A stretch of 64,000 nt of DNA from Kocuria rosea (lineage in GTDB: Bacteria; Actinomycetota; Actinomycetes; Actinomycetales; Micrococcaceae): contig NZ_CP035103.1 of the NCBI RefSeq assembly GCF_006094695.1, positions 2,542,001 to 2,606,000 of the forward strand, read 5' to 3'. The position numbers and the translations under genes are program-made. This document shows, piece after piece, positions 21,023 through 29,392 of this stretch. Under the pieces are notes generated by a model. The model was not told the origin of the DNA. It saw only the letters and a list, made by a program, of their open reading frames with translations, and did no database searches. The first letter of the stretch is position 1, and each line of letters starts with the position of its first letter.

Positions 21023-23287
21023 TCAGGCCTCGGTGGCGTCGTCGTCCTCGGTGGGTACGTTGGGCTCCTCGGCGACCACGGGGGCCAGGGACAGCTTGCC
21101 GCGGTCGTCGACCTTCGTGATCTCCACCTGGACCTTCTGGCCCACGCCGAGGACGTCCTCGACGTCGGTGACGCGCTTGCCCTCGTTGAGCTTGCGCAGC
21201 TCCGAGATGTGCAGCAGGCCGTCCTTGCCCGGGGTGAGGGAGACGAAGGCGCCGAAGGTCGTGGTCTTGACCACGGTGCCCAGGTAGCGCTCGCCGACCT
21301 CCGGGACCTGCGGGTTGGCGATCGCATTGATCGCCGCGCGGGCCGCCTCGGCCGAGGGGCCGTCGGTGGCGCCGATGTAGACGGTGCCGTCGTCCTCGAT
21401 CGAGATGTCGGTGCCGGTGTCCTCCTGGATCTGGTTGATCATCTTGCCCTTGGGGCCGATGACCTCGCCGATCTTGGAGACGGGGACGGTCACGGAGATC
21501 ACGCGGGGGGCGAACTCGCTCATCTCGTCCGGCTGGTCGATGGCCGCGTTCAGCACGCCGAGGATGTGCAGCCGGGCCTCGCGGGCCTGGGTCAGCGCGG
21601 CGTCCAGCACCGAGGAGGGGATCCCGTCGAGCTTGGTGTCGAGCTGGATCGCGGTCACGAACTCGGAGGTGCCCGCCACCTTGAAGTCCATGTCGCCCAG
21701 CGCGTCCTCGGCGCCCAGGATGTCGGTCAGCGCGGCGTAGCGGGTCTCCCCGTCCACCTCGTCCGAGACCAGGCCCATGGCGATGCCGGCCACCGGCGCG
21801 CGCAGGGGCACGCCGGCGTTGAGCAGCGACAGGGTGGAGGCGCAGACGGAGCCCATCGACGTGGAGCCGTTGGAGCCCAGCGCCTCGGAGACCTGGCGGA
21901 TGGCGTAGGGGAACTCCTCGCGGGAGGGCAGCACCGGGGTGATGGCCCGCTCGGCCAGTGCCCCGTGGCCGATCTCGCGGCGCTTCGGGGAGCCCACGCG
22001 GCCGGTCTCGCCGGTGGAGTACGGCGGGAAGTTGTAGTGGTGCACGTAGCGCTTGTGCTTGACGGGGGACAGCGAGTCGATCTGCTGCTCCATCTTGAGC
22101 ATGTTCAGCGTGGTCACGCCCATGATCTGGGTCTCGCCGCGCTCGAAGATCGCGGAGCCGTGCACGCGGGGCAGGACCTCGACCTCGGCGGTGAGCTGGC
22201 GGATGTCCGTCAGGCCGCGGCCGTCGATGCGGACCTGCTCGGTGAGGATGCGCTGGCGCACGGTCTGCTTGGTGAGCGCCTGGTAGGCGCCGTTGACCTC
22301 GTCCTTGCGGTCGGCGAAGGGCCCGTCCTCGCCGGCGAGCTCGGCCAGGGTCGCCTGGTGCAGCGCGTCGGTCGCGGTCTCGCGCTCCTGCTTGTCGGCG
22401 ATCGAGTACACCTCGGCGAGCCGGGTGCCGACGGAGGCCGCGACGGCCTCCTTGACGTCGTCGCCGAAGCCGCCGAAGCGGGGCAGGTCCATGTCGGGCT
22501 TGCCGGCGCGGGCCTTGAGGTCGGCCTGGGCGTCGCACAGGGCCTTGATGGCGGGCTTGGCGGCCTCGAGGCCCTGGGCCACGAGCTCCTCGGTGGGGGC
22601 CACGGCGCCGTTGTTCTTGATCAGGTTCCAGGAGTTGTCGGTGGCCTCGGCCTCGACCATCATGATCGCGACGTCCTCGGAGCCGTCCTTGCCGGTCACG
22701 ACGCGGCCGGCCACGGCCATGTCGAACACGGCGTTCTCGAGCTGCGAGTGCTTCGGGAAGGCCACCCACTGGTGCTGGCCGTTCTCGCCGGCCATGAGCG
22801 CCACGCGCACGCCGCCCACGGGACCCTGGAAGGGCATCCCGGACAGGGTCGTGGCCATGGACGCGGCGTTGATCGCGACGGTGTTGTAGATCTCGTCCGG
22901 GTTCATGGACAGGATCGTGACGACGACCTGCACCTCGTTGCGGATGCCCTTGCCGAAGGCGGGGCGCAGCGGGCGGTCGATGAGCCGGCAGGTGAGGATC
23001 GCGTCCGTGGAGGGGCGGCCCTCGCGGCGGAAGAACGAGCCCGGGATGCGCCCGGCCGCGTACATCCGCTCCTCGACGTCGACCGTCAGGGGGAAGAAGT
23101 CGAAGCCCTGGCGGGGGGACTTGCCCACCGTGGTGGCGGCGAGCATGGTGGTGTCCTCGTCGATGGAGACGAGGGTGGAGCCGGCGGCCTGCTTGGCGAG
23201 GCGGCCGGTCTCGAAGCGCACGACGCGCTTTCCGTAGGAGCCGTTGTCGATGACGGCTTCGGCGTACTGGATCTCGGGACCCTCCAA
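21023..23287 (-). CDS. pnp: Polyribonucleotide nucleotidyltransferase (PNPase)
   Basis: A 754-residue phosphorolytic 3'-5' exoribonuclease and RNA-tailing enzyme. Two RNase PH domains are visible ([13 protein letters not shown]...; then [11 protein letters not shown]...), with the helical linker between them. The KH domain holds [12 protein letters not shown] near 590-601 and the S1 domain [29 protein letters not shown] near 665-695, followed by a short acidic tail. The start is a TTG at 23287, fixed by the strong Shine-Dalgarno just upstream and by the family N-terminus MEGPEIQ. Downstream of rpsO as in most bacteria; the 262-nt spacer contains a hairpin near the rpsO end. Confidence 0.98.
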   Translation of the reverse strand: MEGPEIQYAEAVIDNGSYGKRVVRFETGRLAKQAAGSTLVSIDEDTTMLAATTVGKSPRQGFDFFPLTVDVEERMYAAGRIPGSFFRREGRPSTDAILTCRLIDRPLRPAFGKGIRNEVQVVVTILSMNPDEIYNTVAINAASMATTLSGMPFQGPVGGVRVALMAGENGQHQWVAFPKHSQLENAVFDMAVAGRVVTGKDGSEDVAIMMVEAEATDNSWNLIKNNGAVAPTEELVAQGLEAAKPAIKALCDAQADLKARAGKPDMDLPRFGGFGDDVKEAVAASVGTRLAEVYSIADKQERETATDALHQATLAELAGEDGPFADRKDEVNGAYQALTKQTVRQRILTEQVRIDGRGLTDIRQLTAEVEVLPRVHGSAIFERGETQIMGVTTLNMLKMEQQIDSLSPVKHKRYVHHYNFPPYSTGETGRVGSPKRREIGHGALAERAITPVLPSREEFPYAIRQVSEALGSNGSTSMGSVCASTLSLLNAGVPLRAPVAGIAMGLVSDEVDGETRYAALTDILGAEDALGDMDFKVAGTSEFVTAIQLDTKLDGIPSSVLDAALTQAREARLHILGVLNAAIDQPDEMSEFAPRVISVTVPVSKIGEVIGPKGKMINQIQEDTGTDISIEDDGTVYIGATDGPSAEAARAAINAIANPQVPEVGERYLGTVVKTTTFGAFVSLTPGKDGLLHISELRKLNEGKRVTDVEDVLGVGQKVQVEITKVDDRGKLSLAPVVAEEPNVPTEDDDATEA

Positions 23288-23290
23288 GGG

Positions 23291-23298
23291 TCACCTCC
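23291..23298 (-). promoter_or_regulatory. Strong Shine-Dalgarno that sets the pnp TTG start
   Basis: GGAGGTGA, near-perfect complement of the 16S 3' end, ends 3 nt before the TTG at 23285-23287 (6 nt from GGAGG). No ATG or GTG in frame nearby has a comparable site, so the rare TTG is the initiator. Confidence 0.8.
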
Positions 23299-23505
23299 GT
23301 TTCGTGTCGGCGGGACCGTCCGCGCGTCACCCGGTCTTCGATCGAGATCCACGGAAGGTCCGGGGCCGCGGGGGCCGTCCGGTGTCCGGAGATCACTACC
23401 GAGGACCGCGAATGATCGGCGCGGTGGCCCCGTCTGGTGTTCGATGGTGCTGTCTCTGGTGGTGCGGGGGTCCGCCCGGCTGCTGTGCCGTGCGGGCCCG
23501 GTGCT

Positions 23506-23541
23506 CGGCGGCGTCCTCCCGTTGCCGGGCGGACGCCGCCG
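23506..23541 (-). terminator. rpsO-pnp intercistronic stem-loop
   Basis: An 11-bp perfect stem (CGGCGGCGTCC with GGACGCCGCCG) with a 14-nt loop starts 8 nt beyond the rpsO stop. No U tract follows. In E. coli the same gap holds a partial terminator and an RNase III processing hairpin that set PNPase autoregulation. This one could serve a similar role. Confidence 0.55.
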
Positions 23542-23549
23542 GGTGCCGA

Positions 23550-23819
23550 CTAGCGGCGCAGGCCGAGCCGCTCGATGAGCGTGCGGTAGCGCGTGATGTC
23601 GGTGTCGCGCAGGTAGGTCAGCATGCGGCGACGGCGACCGACCAGGGCCATCAGGCCGCGGCGGGTGTGGTGGTCGTGCTTGTGCTGCTTCAGGTGCTCC
23701 GTCAGATCGGCGATCCGGCGGGTCAGGACCGCGATCTGCACCTCGGGCGAACCGGTGTCGCCCTCGTGGGTGGCGAAGTCCTTGATGATCTCCTGCTTGA
23801 TGGCGGCGTCGAGTGCCAC
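23550..23819 (-). CDS. rpsO: 30S ribosomal protein S15
   Basis: 89 residues, the exact family length. The family block [27 protein letters not shown] and the RNA-binding [11 protein letters not shown] (about residues 42-52) are followed by [31 protein letters not shown], all typical of S15, which binds the 16S central-domain three-way junction. GTG start at 23819, with GGAG 7 nt upstream. First gene of the rpsO-pnp unit; about 300 bp of promoter/leader separate it from the divergent aldo/keto reductase. Confidence 0.97.
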   Translation of the reverse strand: MALDAAIKQEIIKDFATHEGDTGSPEVQIAVLTRRIADLTEHLKQHKHDHHTRRGLMALVGRRRRMLTYLRDTDITRYRTLIERLGLRR

Positions 23820-24117
23820 GTGTAACTCCGTTCGAGTCAGTACCGTGCGGCCCGGACGACGGGCTCGTCGCCGGGTCCCGGGACTCCCCGGGGGTCCGAC
23901 AACCACGGACTGCAGTCGGACCGCCGTCCAGTCTAGCGGACCCGGGCGCGCCGCCCCACCCCCGGGCGGCGCGGCGCGCTGCGCTGGGCCTCCCCCGGCC
24001 GGTGGGCCAAGATGGGAGGGACACGACGGCGGGGTCCCGGCGCACGGCCCGTCCGGGCCGGGCAGGACCGGGCCGGCAGCACGTGGACGAGCAGGACGAG
24101 ACGAGCAGGAGCAGCGC

Positions 24118-24987
24118 GTGAGCAAGGACGAGAAGGACGGGCGGGGCCCGGCGGTCGCCGACCGCACGCACACGATGCGGGACGGCCGGCGCATTCCCGC
24201 GATCGGGCTGGGCACCTACCCGATGGACGACGCCGGGGCCGAGGCCGACGTCGCCGAGGCCCTCATGCTGGGCTACCGGATGGTCGACACCGCGGTGAAC
24301 TACGGCAACGAGACGGGCGTGGGGCGCGCGATCGCGGCGGCCGGCGTGCCGCGCGACGAGCTGTTCCTCACCACCAAGCTGCCGGGCCGGGACCACGGCA
24401 CGGACTCCGTGCGCCGCTCGCTCGAGGGCTCCCTGCGGCGGCTGGGCACCGACCACGTGGACCTGTACCTCATCCACTGGCCGAACCCGTCGGTCGGCCG
24501 GTACGTCGAGACGTGGCGGACGATGCTGGAGCTGCGGCAGGAGGGGCTCGTCCGCTCGGTGGGGGTGTCCAACTTCACGCCCGCCCACATCCGCCGCCTG
24601 GTCGAGGAGACCGGCGAGACGCCGGCCGTCAACCAGGTGGAGCTGCACCCGCAGTACCAGCAGGAGCGGCTGCGGGAGTTCCACGCGGAGCACCGCATCA
24701 TCACCCAGGCCTGGTCCCCGCTGGGCCGCAAGACCGATCTGCTCCAGCACGAGTGGATCGCGCGGATCGCCCGGCGGACCGGCCGCACCCCGGCCCAGGT
24801 CGTCCTCCGCTGGCACCTGCAGTCGCACACCGTGCCGATCCCGAAGAGCTCCGACCCCCGGCGCATGGCCGAGAACCTCGACGTCTTCGACTGGGAGCTG
24901 GACGAGGAGCAGATGCACCGGATGCAGATGCTGCACACGGGGATCAGCGGGTCGGGGTTCGACCCGAACGAGCACGAGGAGATGTAG
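24118..24987 (+). CDS. Aldo/keto reductase (AKR5-like 2,5-diketo-gluconate reductase type)
   Basis: NADPH-dependent carbonyl reductase of 289 residues. The catalytic tetrad is intact: D57 and Y62 (DTAVNYGNE), K87 (LTTKL) and H120 (LIHWPNP). Cofactor-binding residues appear in [26 protein letters not shown]. Start is GTG 24118 with AGGAG about 9 nt upstream; an ATG further in (residue 20) would remove only a non-conserved leader. One of the few plus-strand genes, divergent from rpsO and convergent with ribF. Natural substrate unknown; such enzymes detoxify alpha-dicarbonyls and reduce keto-sugars. Confidence 0.92.
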   Translation: MSKDEKDGRGPAVADRTHTMRDGRRIPAIGLGTYPMDDAGAEADVAEALMLGYRMVDTAVNYGNETGVGRAIAAAGVPRDELFLTTKLPGRDHGTDSVRRSLEGSLRRLGTDHVDLYLIHWPNPSVGRYVETWRTMLELRQEGLVRSVGVSNFTPAHIRRLVEETGETPAVNQVELHPQYQQERLREFHAEHRIITQAWSPLGRKTDLLQHEWIARIARRTGRTPAQVVLRWHLQSHTVPIPKSSDPRRMAENLDVFDWELDEEQMHRMQMLHTGISGSGFDPNEHEEM

Positions 24988-25009
24988 GGGCCCGGCCGGC
25001 CGCCGGGGC

Positions 25010-26011
25010 TCAGGCCTCGGCGGCCAGGATGCCGCGGGTGCGCTCGACGTCGTCGTCCATCTGGGCCACGAGCTTGTCGACGCCCTCGTAGGCGACCATC
25101 CCGCGCAACCGGGCGACGAACTCCACGACCACCTCCTGGCCGTAGAGGTCGAAGTCCTCGACCCGCTCCTCGGGGCGGTCGATGACGTGCGCCTCGACCT
25201 GCCGGGGCACGTTCTCGAACGTCGGGTTGGACCCCACGGAGATCGCGGTGGGCCAGCGGGTGCCGTGGGCGTCGAGCAGCCACCCGGCGTACACCCCGTC
25301 CGCGGGGACGAACCCGGCCGCGTCCGGGGACAGGTTGGCCGTGGGATAGCCGAGCTCCCGCCCGCGGGCGGCCCCGTGCACCACCTCCCCGCGCATCCGG
25401 TGGTGGCGCCCGAGCAGCCGGGCGGCCGCGCGCACGTCCCCCGCCTGCAGGCAGGCGCGGATCCACGTGGAGGAGCAGCGCCGCTCCCCCGCCGCGGTCA
25501 CGGCCGGGGCGTGCTCCGGGTGCTGCTCGTGCAGGGGGTCGAGCAGGTCGTCGACCACACGGACCTCGAACCCGTGGCGCTGCCCCAGCTCCCGGAGCGT
25601 GTCGATGTTGCCGGTGTTGTCCTTGCCCAGGCGGGTGTCCTCGCCCACCACGAGGCAGCGCGCGCCGAGCGGGCCCACCAGGGTGCCCAGCACGAACTGC
25701 TCGGTGGACTGGGCCGCGAACTCCAGGCTGTACTCCAGCACGAGGGCGGCGTCCGCGCCGGTTCGCTCGAGGGCGTCCAGCTTGTCCTCGGTGCCCATGA
25801 TCAGTCCCGGGTGGCTGCCGGGGCGGTGCACCTGCGCGGGGTGCGGGTCGAACGTCACGACCACCGAGGCCCAGCCCAGCTCGCGGGCGGAGTCGACGAG
25901 CTGGGACAGCACCCGCTGGTGGCCCCGGTGGACACCGTCGAAATTGCCGATGGTGACGACCGACGGGCCGAAGCCCGGGGGGACGTCAGAGAGATCTCGC
26001 CAGCGGAACAC
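25010..26011 (-). CDS. ribF: Bifunctional riboflavin kinase / FAD synthetase
   Basis: Makes FMN and then FAD from riboflavin. 333 residues. The N-terminal adenylyltransferase has TIGNFDGVHRGHQ (20-32, the GxFDGxHxGH nucleotidyltransferase motif) and VVGEDTRLGKDNTGN. The C-terminal kinase has GRELGYPTANL near 218 and VEAHVIDRPEERVEDFDLYGQ. GTG start with AGGAG 4 nt upstream. It is the last gene of the run from truB; a GNAT and two small membrane proteins lie between it and truB, whereas these two genes are often adjacent. Confidence 0.96.
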   Translation of the reverse strand: MFRWRDLSDVPPGFGPSVVTIGNFDGVHRGHQRVLSQLVDSARELGWASVVVTFDPHPAQVHRPGSHPGLIMGTEDKLDALERTGADAALVLEYSLEFAAQSTEQFVLGTLVGPLGARCLVVGEDTRLGKDNTGNIDTLRELGQRHGFEVRVVDDLLDPLHEQHPEHAPAVTAAGERRCSSTWIRACLQAGDVRAAARLLGRHHRMRGEVVHGAARGRELGYPTANLSPDAAGFVPADGVYAGWLLDAHGTRWPTAISVGSNPTFENVPRQVEAHVIDRPEERVEDFDLYGQEVVVEFVARLRGMVAYEGVDKLVAQMDDDVERTRGILAAEA

Positions 26012-26041
26012 GCTTCTCCTCGCAGGAACGGAACAGGCAGG

Positions 26042-26701
26042 TCAGGGTCGGGGCGGCACGGGCCGGTGCGGGCCGCCGGGCTCCTCCGCGGGGGCGGCGG
26101 CCGGGGACGGCGGACCGTCCCACGGGGCCTGCGGGGAGCGGGGGTCCTCCGCGCCGAGGGTCAGGATCCAGGCGTCCACCGAGGCGCCGCGCTGCTCCAT
26201 GAACCCGTCGATCCGCACCGGGGAGCGGAAGCCGAGCCTCCAGGCGAGCTTGCGGCTGGCCCAGTTGGGGACCTTCGCCATCCAGTAAGCATAGGTGAGG
26301 CCCAGGCGCCCGAAGGCGTGCTCGAGCAGCAGCCGGCAGGCGGCCTCGGCGGCGCCGGTGCCGCGGGCGTGGGGGCCGAAGTTGAGCCCGATGTCCGCCG
26401 TGGTCCCGCGCAGGGCGTTGAGCCCCACGGTCCCGTGCAGCCGGTCGGTCCGGGCGTCGGCGACCGCCCAGTTGTACTCGCGGCCGGCGCGCCAGGCGGC
26501 GGGGACGAACTCCTCGACGTACCAGCGCGCATCGGCCTCCGTGTAGCCCAGGGGCACAGTGGTGAACTCCGCGGCCGCGGGGTCCGCGCAGTTGCGGGCC
26601 AGCTGCGGGACGTCGCGCTCCTCGAGCCGGCGCAGCACCACGGTGCCGTCGTTGAGGACGGGGACGTCGTAGTCCTCGGCGCCGTCGGGGCGTACGGGCA
26701 T
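26042..26701 (-). CDS. GNAT N-acetyltransferase, RimJ/RimL-like
   Basis: 219 residues. The fold signature of RimJ/RimL acetyltransferases is clear: VVLRRLEERDVPQLARN, then the acetyl-CoA loop GLNFGPHARGTGAAEAACRLLLEHAFGRLGL and the final VPNWASRKLAWRLGFRSPVRIDG (N-A/S-R-x-A-x-x-x-GF). The usual substrates are N-terminal amino groups of ribosomal or other proteins; the substrate here is unknown. The last 30 residues are Pro-rich and not conserved. ATG start preceded by GAAAGGA. Lies 30 bp before ribF and probably in the truB transcript. Confidence 0.86.
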   Translation of the reverse strand: MPVRPDGAEDYDVPVLNDGTVVLRRLEERDVPQLARNCADPAAAEFTTVPLGYTEADARWYVEEFVPAAWRAGREYNWAVADARTDRLHGTVGLNALRGTTADIGLNFGPHARGTGAAEAACRLLLEHAFGRLGLTYAYWMAKVPNWASRKLAWRLGFRSPVRIDGFMEQRGASVDAWILTLGAEDPRSPQAPWDGPPSPAAAPAEEPGGPHRPVPPRP

Positions 26702-26801
26702 CGGCGGGGGTCCTTTCGGGAGGCGTGCGGCACGGGGCGCTCCGGCCCGCGACCGAGCCTACCCGGTGCGTGCCGGTGCGCCGCGCGGGACGGACGGGCG
26801 C

Positions 26802-27284
26802 TCAGGCGGGTGCCCGCCCGCCCCGGGGCCGGGACCGGCGGAGCCAGGCGAGGCCGACCACCGGCAGCACGAGCGGGACGTAGCCGTAGTCCTGCCCGAA
26901 GTGGGACCACACGCTCGCCTCGGGGAACAGTTCCGGGACGAGCACCGAGAGCAGGCCCACGCCGAGCACCCCCAGCAGCTCCACGGCCACGGCGGCCGTG
27001 GCGAGCCGGTGCCAGCGGGGGCCGGGCCGGGCGAGGGCCACGGTGGCCACCACGTAGACGGCCGCGGCGAACGCGGAGAGCAGGTACGGCAGCGGCGCGG
27101 CCTGGAAGTCCGTCGCGATCTGGTAGAGCGAGCGGACACCGGCGGAGAGGGAGAAGACCGCGTAGACCACGACGACCAGCCGGCCGAAGCCCGAGGACTT
27201 GCGGTCGCCGCGCGCCGGGGCGGCGCGGGGCCCGAAGCGCCGCTGCAGCCGGGTGGGGCCGTCCTGCGGGCGGTCGTGCGTCAT
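26802..27284 (-). CDS. Four-helix membrane protein, function unknown
   Basis: 160 residues. A basic cytoplasmic leader (1-33: RLQRRFGPRAAPARGDRK) is followed by hydrophobic helices at about 34-57, 67-86, 95-116 and 130-147 and a basic end. A conserved-looking sequence GRLVVVVYAVFSLSAGVRSLYQIATDF recurs in Micrococcaceae proteins of this kind. No charged residues that would suggest transport or catalysis lie inside the helices. ATG start with GAGAGG upstream. It lies 55 bp after another small membrane protein and 100 bp before the GNAT. Confidence 0.7.
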   Translation of the reverse strand: MTHDRPQDGPTRLQRRFGPRAAPARGDRKSSGFGRLVVVVYAVFSLSAGVRSLYQIATDFQAAPLPYLLSAFAAAVYVVATVALARPGPRWHRLATAAVAVELLGVLGVGLLSVLVPELFPEASVWSHFGQDYGYVPLVLPVVGLAWLRRSRPRGGRAPA

Positions 27285-27339
27285 CGGGGCCTCTCCTGCG
27301 GGGTCGTGGCGGGCCGGGAGCCGGTCCGGGGTCCGGGGC

Positions 27340-27711
27340 TCACTGGTAGTACCAGATGTAGTTCATGCGGTAGACCATGATGGCGACCACCGGCCCCGCG
27401 GCTGCGAGCACCCAGTTGGACCAGCTCGAGCGCTCCACGAGGGACCACACGAAGGTTCCGGCCGGGATGAGCAGGGCGGTCAGCAGGTAGCCCCAGTACT
27501 CGAGGGCCGATCCGGTGGGCCCGGGCCCCCGCACGTGCATGACGACCGTGCCCACGGCGTAGACGAGCAGGAACGCCTCGAGCAGCAGCACGGAGCCCTG
27601 GGTCCAGTCGTCGGGCCGCCGCCCGCGTGCGGCCTGCACGGCGCACACCAGGAAGGAGAGGGCGCCCAGCAGGGCCGCGGCCCAGAACCAGCCGTCGTAG
27701 CCCCACAGCAT
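27340..27711 (-). CDS. Small membrane protein, function unknown
   Basis: 123 residues with four hydrophobic helices (about 7-27, 41-60, 71-90 and 98-113) and an aromatic end MNYIWYYQ. The ATG at 27711 shares one base with the truB stop (TGATG), so it is translationally coupled to the pseudouridine synthase. Coupling to truB is the only functional hint; no motif is recognisable. The neighbouring 160-aa membrane protein may be its partner. Confidence 0.7.
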   Translation of the reverse strand: MLWGYDGWFWAAALLGALSFLVCAVQAARGRRPDDWTQGSVLLLEAFLLVYAVGTVVMHVRGPGPTGSALEYWGYLLTALLIPAGTFVWSLVERSSWSNWVLAAAGPVVAIMVYRMNYIWYYQ

Positions 27712-28763
27712 CAGCGCTCCTCCCGGGTGGTCCCGGGCGGCCCGGGGAACCGCTCCCCGGGCAGGAAGACGAGCACGGGCTTGGCGGTGCGCTCGCCGCG
27801 GTGGCCGCGGTCGGACAGCAGGGCCACGAGACGCCCGTCGGGGGCGAAGCCGGCGGTGACGGCGTCGTGATCCGGCGGGGTCCCGCCGTGGTCCCCGCCG
27901 CCGTCGGCGGCGCTGGGACCGATCCGGCGGCCGTGGGCGACGTCCTGGGTCTCGGCGGCGGTCAGCCGGCGGACGGGGAACAGTCCGGCGGCGGCCTCCT
28001 CCAGGCTCGTCACGGGCAGCGGGCGGCCGGCGGCCACCTCCGCGGCGAGCTCCTCCAGGGTGGACGCGTCCTCGAGGGTCCACGCGCCCACCCGGGTGCG
28101 GCGCAGCGCGGTCAGGTGACCGCCCACCCCGAGGTCGGCGCCGAGGTCCCGGGCCAGCGCCCGGACGTAGGTGCCCGAGCTGCAGGTCACGGTGACGTCG
28201 ACGTCGAGGACCTCCCGTCCGGCGTCGTCGGCGGTGCGCACGAGCCGGTGCACGGCGAACTCGGAGACGGTGACGGGGCGCGCGGCGAGCTCCACGTCCT
28301 GCCCGGCGCGGACCTGGGCGTAGGCGCGGCGGCCCTCGACCTTGATCGCGCTGACCTTCGCGGGGACCTGCTGGATGTCCCCGGTGAGCCGGGCGACGCC
28401 GGCCGCCACCGCGTCCTCGTCCACCGCCGCCACGGCCCCGGGGGCGGCGACGTCGACGACCTCCCCCTCGGCGTCGTCGGTCACGGTGGTCAGGCCGAGC
28501 CGGATCGTCGCGGCGTACGTCTTGTCCCGGCCCACCACCCAGGTCAGGAGGCGGGTGGCCCGGTCGACGCCGAGCACCAGCACGCCCGTGGCCATGGGGT
28601 CCAGGGTGCCGGCGTGGCCCACCTTGCGGGTGCCCGCGAGGCGGCGGGCGCGGGCGACGACGTCGTGGCTGGTCCAGCCGGCGGGCTTGTCCACGACCAC
28701 GAGCCCGGACGGCGTCGGCAGGGACGGGTCCGGACTCGGGACGTCAGGCTTCGTGCGGGTCAC
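27711..28763 (-). CDS. truB: tRNA pseudouridine(55) synthase
   Basis: Makes pseudouridine 55 in the T loop of all tRNAs. 350 residues, longer than E. coli TruB (314). Catalytic aspartate D55 is in GHAGTLDPMATGVL; other family blocks are VVDKPAGWTSHDVV (23-36), the KTYAATIRLG block and GTYVRALARDLG. The last 100 residues are a TruB-C2/PUA-like domain with an Asp/Gly-rich insertion. GTG start at 28763, 21 bp after the rbfA stop. The infB-rbfA-truB-ribF order is a classical translation operon. Confidence 0.95.
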   Translation of the reverse strand: MTRTKPDVPSPDPSLPTPSGLVVVDKPAGWTSHDVVARARRLAGTRKVGHAGTLDPMATGVLVLGVDRATRLLTWVVGRDKTYAATIRLGLTTVTDDAEGEVVDVAAPGAVAAVDEDAVAAGVARLTGDIQQVPAKVSAIKVEGRRAYAQVRAGQDVELAARPVTVSEFAVHRLVRTADDAGREVLDVDVTVTCSSGTYVRALARDLGADLGVGGHLTALRRTRVGAWTLEDASTLEELAAEVAAGRPLPVTSLEEAAAGLFPVRRLTAAETQDVAHGRRIGPSAADGGGDHGGTPPDHDAVTAGFAPDGRLVALLSDRGHRGERTAKPVLVFLPGERFPGPPGTTREER

Positions 28764-28784
28764 TTCCCCGGTGCCCCCGCCTGC

Positions 28785-29234
28785 TCAGCGGTCCCGGGAG
28801 GACTCGTCGTCCTCCTCGGCCGGCTTCCGGTAGGGGTCCTCGCCGGCGGCCCAGCTGGCCCCGGCGGCCTGGGCGGCGACCTCGGCGTCCTTCTCCTTGG
28901 CCGCGCGCAGCACCTCTTCGAGGTGGGAGGCGTTGACCGGGATCTCGTCCGGGACGAAGGTCAGGGTGGGCGTCAGGCGGGCCGTGATGTTCCGTCCCAC
29001 CTCGCTGCGCAGGACGCCCTTGGCGGACTCGAGGGCCGCCCGGGTGTTCTGCTGCTCCTCCGCGGTGCCGAACACCGTGTAGTACAGGGTGGCGTGCTGG
29101 AGGTCGTTGGTGACGCGGGCGTCCGTGATGGTCACGAAGCCCAGCCGGGGGTCCTTGACCCGGCGCTCGAGCGCCTGGGCCACGACGACCTTGATCCGGT
29201 CGGCGAGTCGGGCGGCGCGTGCTGCGTCAGCCAT
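28785..29234 (-). CDS. rbfA: Ribosome-binding factor A
   Basis: 149 residues. A 30S maturation factor acting on the 16S 5' helix and important in the cold. Visible family blocks: RIKVVVAQALERRVKDPRLGFVTITDARVTNDLQHATLYYTVFG and VGRNITARLTPTLTFVPDEIP, the KH-fold core. The last 40 residues form an acidic, Ala/Glu-rich extension (AEEDDESSRDR), common in actinobacteria. ATG 29234 with CGAGGAGC upstream. It follows infB by 158 bp. Confidence 0.94.
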   Translation of the reverse strand: MADAARAARLADRIKVVVAQALERRVKDPRLGFVTITDARVTNDLQHATLYYTVFGTAEEQQNTRAALESAKGVLRSEVGRNITARLTPTLTFVPDEIPVNASHLEEVLRAAKEKDAEVAAQAAGASWAAGEDPYRKPAEEDDESSRDR

Positions 29235-29392
29235 GGTGGATGCTCCTCGGGTCGGGGCGGTGCGGTGCTCGGCGCGGTGCTGGCGACGAGGCGGGGAACG
29301 GTGCTGGAACGGGGGCGGCGGCACGGGCGGGCGCTGGGCCCGCCCGTGCCGCCGCGGGTGTCCCGCGCGCGGGGCGCGGGACTCGGGACGGG

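Noticed and set aside
19538..23578. Plus-strand open frame of about 1300 codons over pnp and the M16 gene
   Set aside because: Same reason: a shadow of pnp and the peptidase, with no coding signature of its own.
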